DNA of 9,051 bases, from the NCBI GenBank assembly GCA_002418295.1, contig DIDU01000128.1, forward strand, positions 6,119 to 15,169, read 5' to 3'. The position numbers and the translations under genes were made by a program. Origin of the DNA: Carnobacterium sp. UBA5792. Lineage in GTDB: Bacteria; Bacillota; Bacilli; Lactobacillales; Carnobacteriaceae. Below the pieces are notes generated by a model that searched no databases, was not told where the DNA came from, and worked only from the letters and a program-made list of their open reading frames with translations. This document shows, piece after piece, positions 8,114 to 9,051 of the stretch; the first letter of the stretch is position 1, and every line of letters begins with the position of its first letter.

Positions 8114-8142
8114 TTGACAGCGCTTTCTTTCGAAGGTATATT
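8114..8142 (+). promoter_or_regulatory. Strong sigma-A-type promoter for the sugar-binding protein gene
   Basis: TTGACA at 8114-8119 is a perfect -35 box. After exactly 17 bp comes TATATT at 8137-8142, a 5/6 match to the -10 box. Transcription should begin near 8149-8150, leaving a leader of about 92 nt before the ATG at 8242. Confidence 0.75.
8115..8128 (+). promoter_or_regulatory. cre-like site overlapping the -35 box of the transporter promoter
   Basis: The 14-mer TGACAGCGCTTTCT matches TGWAANCGNTNWCA at 12 of 14 positions, failing at position 4 and the last base; its centre AGCGCT is symmetric. It covers most of the -35 box and the first half of the spacer, so CcpA bound here would block RNA polymerase. 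This predicts glucose repression of the importer. Confidence 0.55.
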
Positions 8143-8155
8143 TAGCCTTGTAAGA

Positions 8156-8165
8156 CACATATGTG
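8156..8165. repeat. 10-bp perfect palindrome near the expected transcription start
   Basis: CACATATGTG reads the same on both strands and falls about 7-16 nt after the predicted transcription start of the transporter gene. It could be an operator, but it is short and may be chance. Confidence 0.3.
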
Positions 8166-8227
8166 AAAAACAGTCTAAAAGCTATAAATGATTTGCAAGT
8201 CGTTTTTTAAATAAAAATAATAGTTTT

Positions 8228-8232
8228 GGAGG
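8228..8232 (+). promoter_or_regulatory. Ribosome binding site fixing the start of the binding-protein gene
   Basis: GGAGG is followed by 9 nt and then ATG at 8242. An in-frame ATG at 8233 directly abuts the GGAGG and is too close to be used, so 8242 is the start. Confidence 0.85.
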
Positions 8233-8241
8233 ATGAGAAAA

Positions 8242-9051
8242 ATGAAGGGCAAGAAGAAATGGTTACCAGCACTTTTAACAGCAGCATCTTTATTTTTATT
8301 AACAGCTTGTGGAAGCAGTAGCGAAGGTGCAGGCTCGGAGAACGGAAGCAGCAATGAAGACAAAATCACCGTTTGGGCCTGGGACGAGACCTTTAACATT
8401 AAGGCAGTAGAAGAAGCGAAAAAAGCTTACGGTAATTCGGATGTGGATGTTGATGTAGTAACGATGTCTCAAGACGATATTGTACAAAAATTAAATACCG
8501 GGTTAGCTTCTGGAAATACAGATGGATTGCCCAATATTGTATTGATTGAGGACTACAGAATTCAAGGATACTTAACTTCTTATCCAGATGCATTTACGGA
8601 TTTGTCTGATATTGTAAACGAAGAAGATTTCTCTCCATATAAATTTGCAGTAAATAAAGTAGATGACAAAATTTATGGCGTACCTTTTGATAGTGGTGTA
8701 GCCGGTTTATTCTACCGCACAGATTATTTAGAAGAAGCAGGATACTCACAAGAAGATATGAACAATATTACTTGGGATAAATATATTGAGATTGGAAAAG
8801 ACGTAAAAGAAAAAACCGGTCATGCTTTATTGACGATCAACCCAAGTGATTTAGGTATTATTCGAATCATGATGCAATCAGCTGGAGATTGGTATTTGGC
8901 TGAAGACGGCGAAACAGTAACCGTTAAAGATAATGAGTCTTTAAAAGAAGCTATGCAGATTTTTGCAGAATTATTGAATTCTGGTATCGCTACTCAAGTT
9001 TCTGATTGGGACGGCGGTGTAAATAGTGTTCAATCGGGTGACGTTGCTTCT
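8242..9051 (+). CDS. Sugar ABC transporter substrate-binding lipoprotein (family 1), 3'-truncated
   Basis: Extracellular lipid-anchored protein that binds a sugar and delivers it to an ABC permease. 270 residues are visible with no stop, of an expected 410-440; the window edge cuts the rest. The N-terminus MKGKKKW, a hydrophobic stretch (about 8-20) and lipobox LTAC with Cys23 form a lipoprotein signal peptide, followed by a Ser/Gly-rich linker (GSSSEGAGSENGSS). The mature part starts with KITVWAWDETFNIKAVEEAK, then DDIVQKLNTGLASG and KIYGVPFDSGVAGLFYRTDYLEEAGY, all characteristic of SBP_bac_1 sugar-binding proteins of the MalE/MsmE/LacE kind. Permease genes probably follow beyond the window. 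It starts divergently from the regulator operon with a strong promoter and a cre-like site. A galactoside ligand is inferred from the neighbouring alpha- and beta-galactosidases, not read from the protein itself. Confidence 0.93.
   Translation, partial: MKGKKKWLPALLTAASLFLLTACGSSSEGAGSENGSSNEDKITVWAWDETFNIKAVEEAKKAYGNSDVDVDVVTMSQDDIVQKLNTGLASGNTDGLPNIVLIEDYRIQGYLTSYPDAFTDLSDIVNEEDFSPYKFAVNKVDDKIYGVPFDSGVAGLFYRTDYLEEAGYSQEDMNNITWDKYIEIGKDVKEKTGHALLTINPSDLGIIRIMMQSAGDWYLAEDGETVTVKDNESLKEAMQIFAELLNSGIATQVSDWDGGVNSVQSGDVAS

Larger units (their letters stand above)
7902..8241. promoter_or_regulatory. Divergent regulatory region between regulator operon and transporter gene
   Basis: These 340 bp carry no plausible gene. 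They are very A/T-rich in the middle (about 8041-8095), with more structured stretches near 7943-7965 and 8114-8142. They hold a near-consensus rightward promoter, two cre-like sites, a 10-bp palindrome just downstream of the expected start of transcription, and a weak leftward promoter candidate. Control of both divergent transcripts by the response regulator and by CcpA is inferred. Confidence 0.8.

Noticed and set aside
8166..8208. Possible attenuator in the transporter leader: AAAAAC against GTTTTT, a weak hairpin at 8187-8204, then a T-run at 8203-8208
   Set aside because: The outer stem is six mostly A-U pairs across a 30-nt loop and the inner stem relies on wobbles; too weak to call a terminator or riboswitch.
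8233..8241. Alternative ATG start at 8233 for the binding-protein gene
   Set aside because: In frame, but it touches the GGAGG ribosome site, leaving no spacer; ATG 8242 has a 9-nt spacer.
8175..8593. Three overlapping open frames on the - strand (8175-8399, 8299-8487, 8399-8593)
   Set aside because: They lie antisense to the start of the binding-protein gene, which has a ribosome site, lipobox and conserved sequence; none resembles a known protein.

Overview
The window looks like a carbohydrate-utilisation locus from a low-GC Gram-positive bacterium. The signs are strongly A/T-biased codon choice, strong AAGGAG/GGAGG ribosome binding sites, a lipobox substrate-binding protein, CcpA-type (cre-like) sites, and a YesM/YesN-type sensor-regulator pair. 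The protein families fit Lactobacillales such as Carnobacterium or Enterococcus, but the genus is an inference. I see no RNA genes, insertion sequences, CRISPR arrays or phage genes.

Layout from left to right: (1) the 3' two thirds of a family GH35 beta-galactosidase on the + strand, cut by the window edge; (2) a strong hairpin terminator shared with the convergent gene; (3) four genes on the - strand, transcribed right to left from about 7901 to 1304: an AraC-type response regulator, its LytS/YesM-type histidine kinase, a ROK-family sugar kinase-like protein, and a family GH36 alpha-galactosidase; gaps are 3, 36 and about 79 bp with no convincing terminator between them, so they probably form one operon; (4) a 340-bp divergent regulatory region; (5) on the + strand, the 5' part of a lipoprotein sugar-binding component of an ABC importer, cut by the right edge.

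A plausible reading is that the lipoprotein captures a galactose-containing oligosaccharide, an ABC permease encoded beyond the right edge imports it intact, and the cytoplasmic GH36 (and perhaps GH35) enzyme releases galactose. The ROK protein may phosphorylate a released sugar. The membrane kinase, with a large extracellular sensor domain, and its DNA-binding partner would couple extracellular sugar to transcription of the divergent units. Global carbon control is suggested by two cre-like sites, one overlapping a near-consensus promoter of the transporter gene.

The points most worth a second look are the use of a two-component system rather than a LacI- or AraC-type one-component regulator for a galactoside locus, the ROK protein's loss of the usual glutamate after its zinc motif, and a pair of swapped-order sequence motifs in the divergent region.
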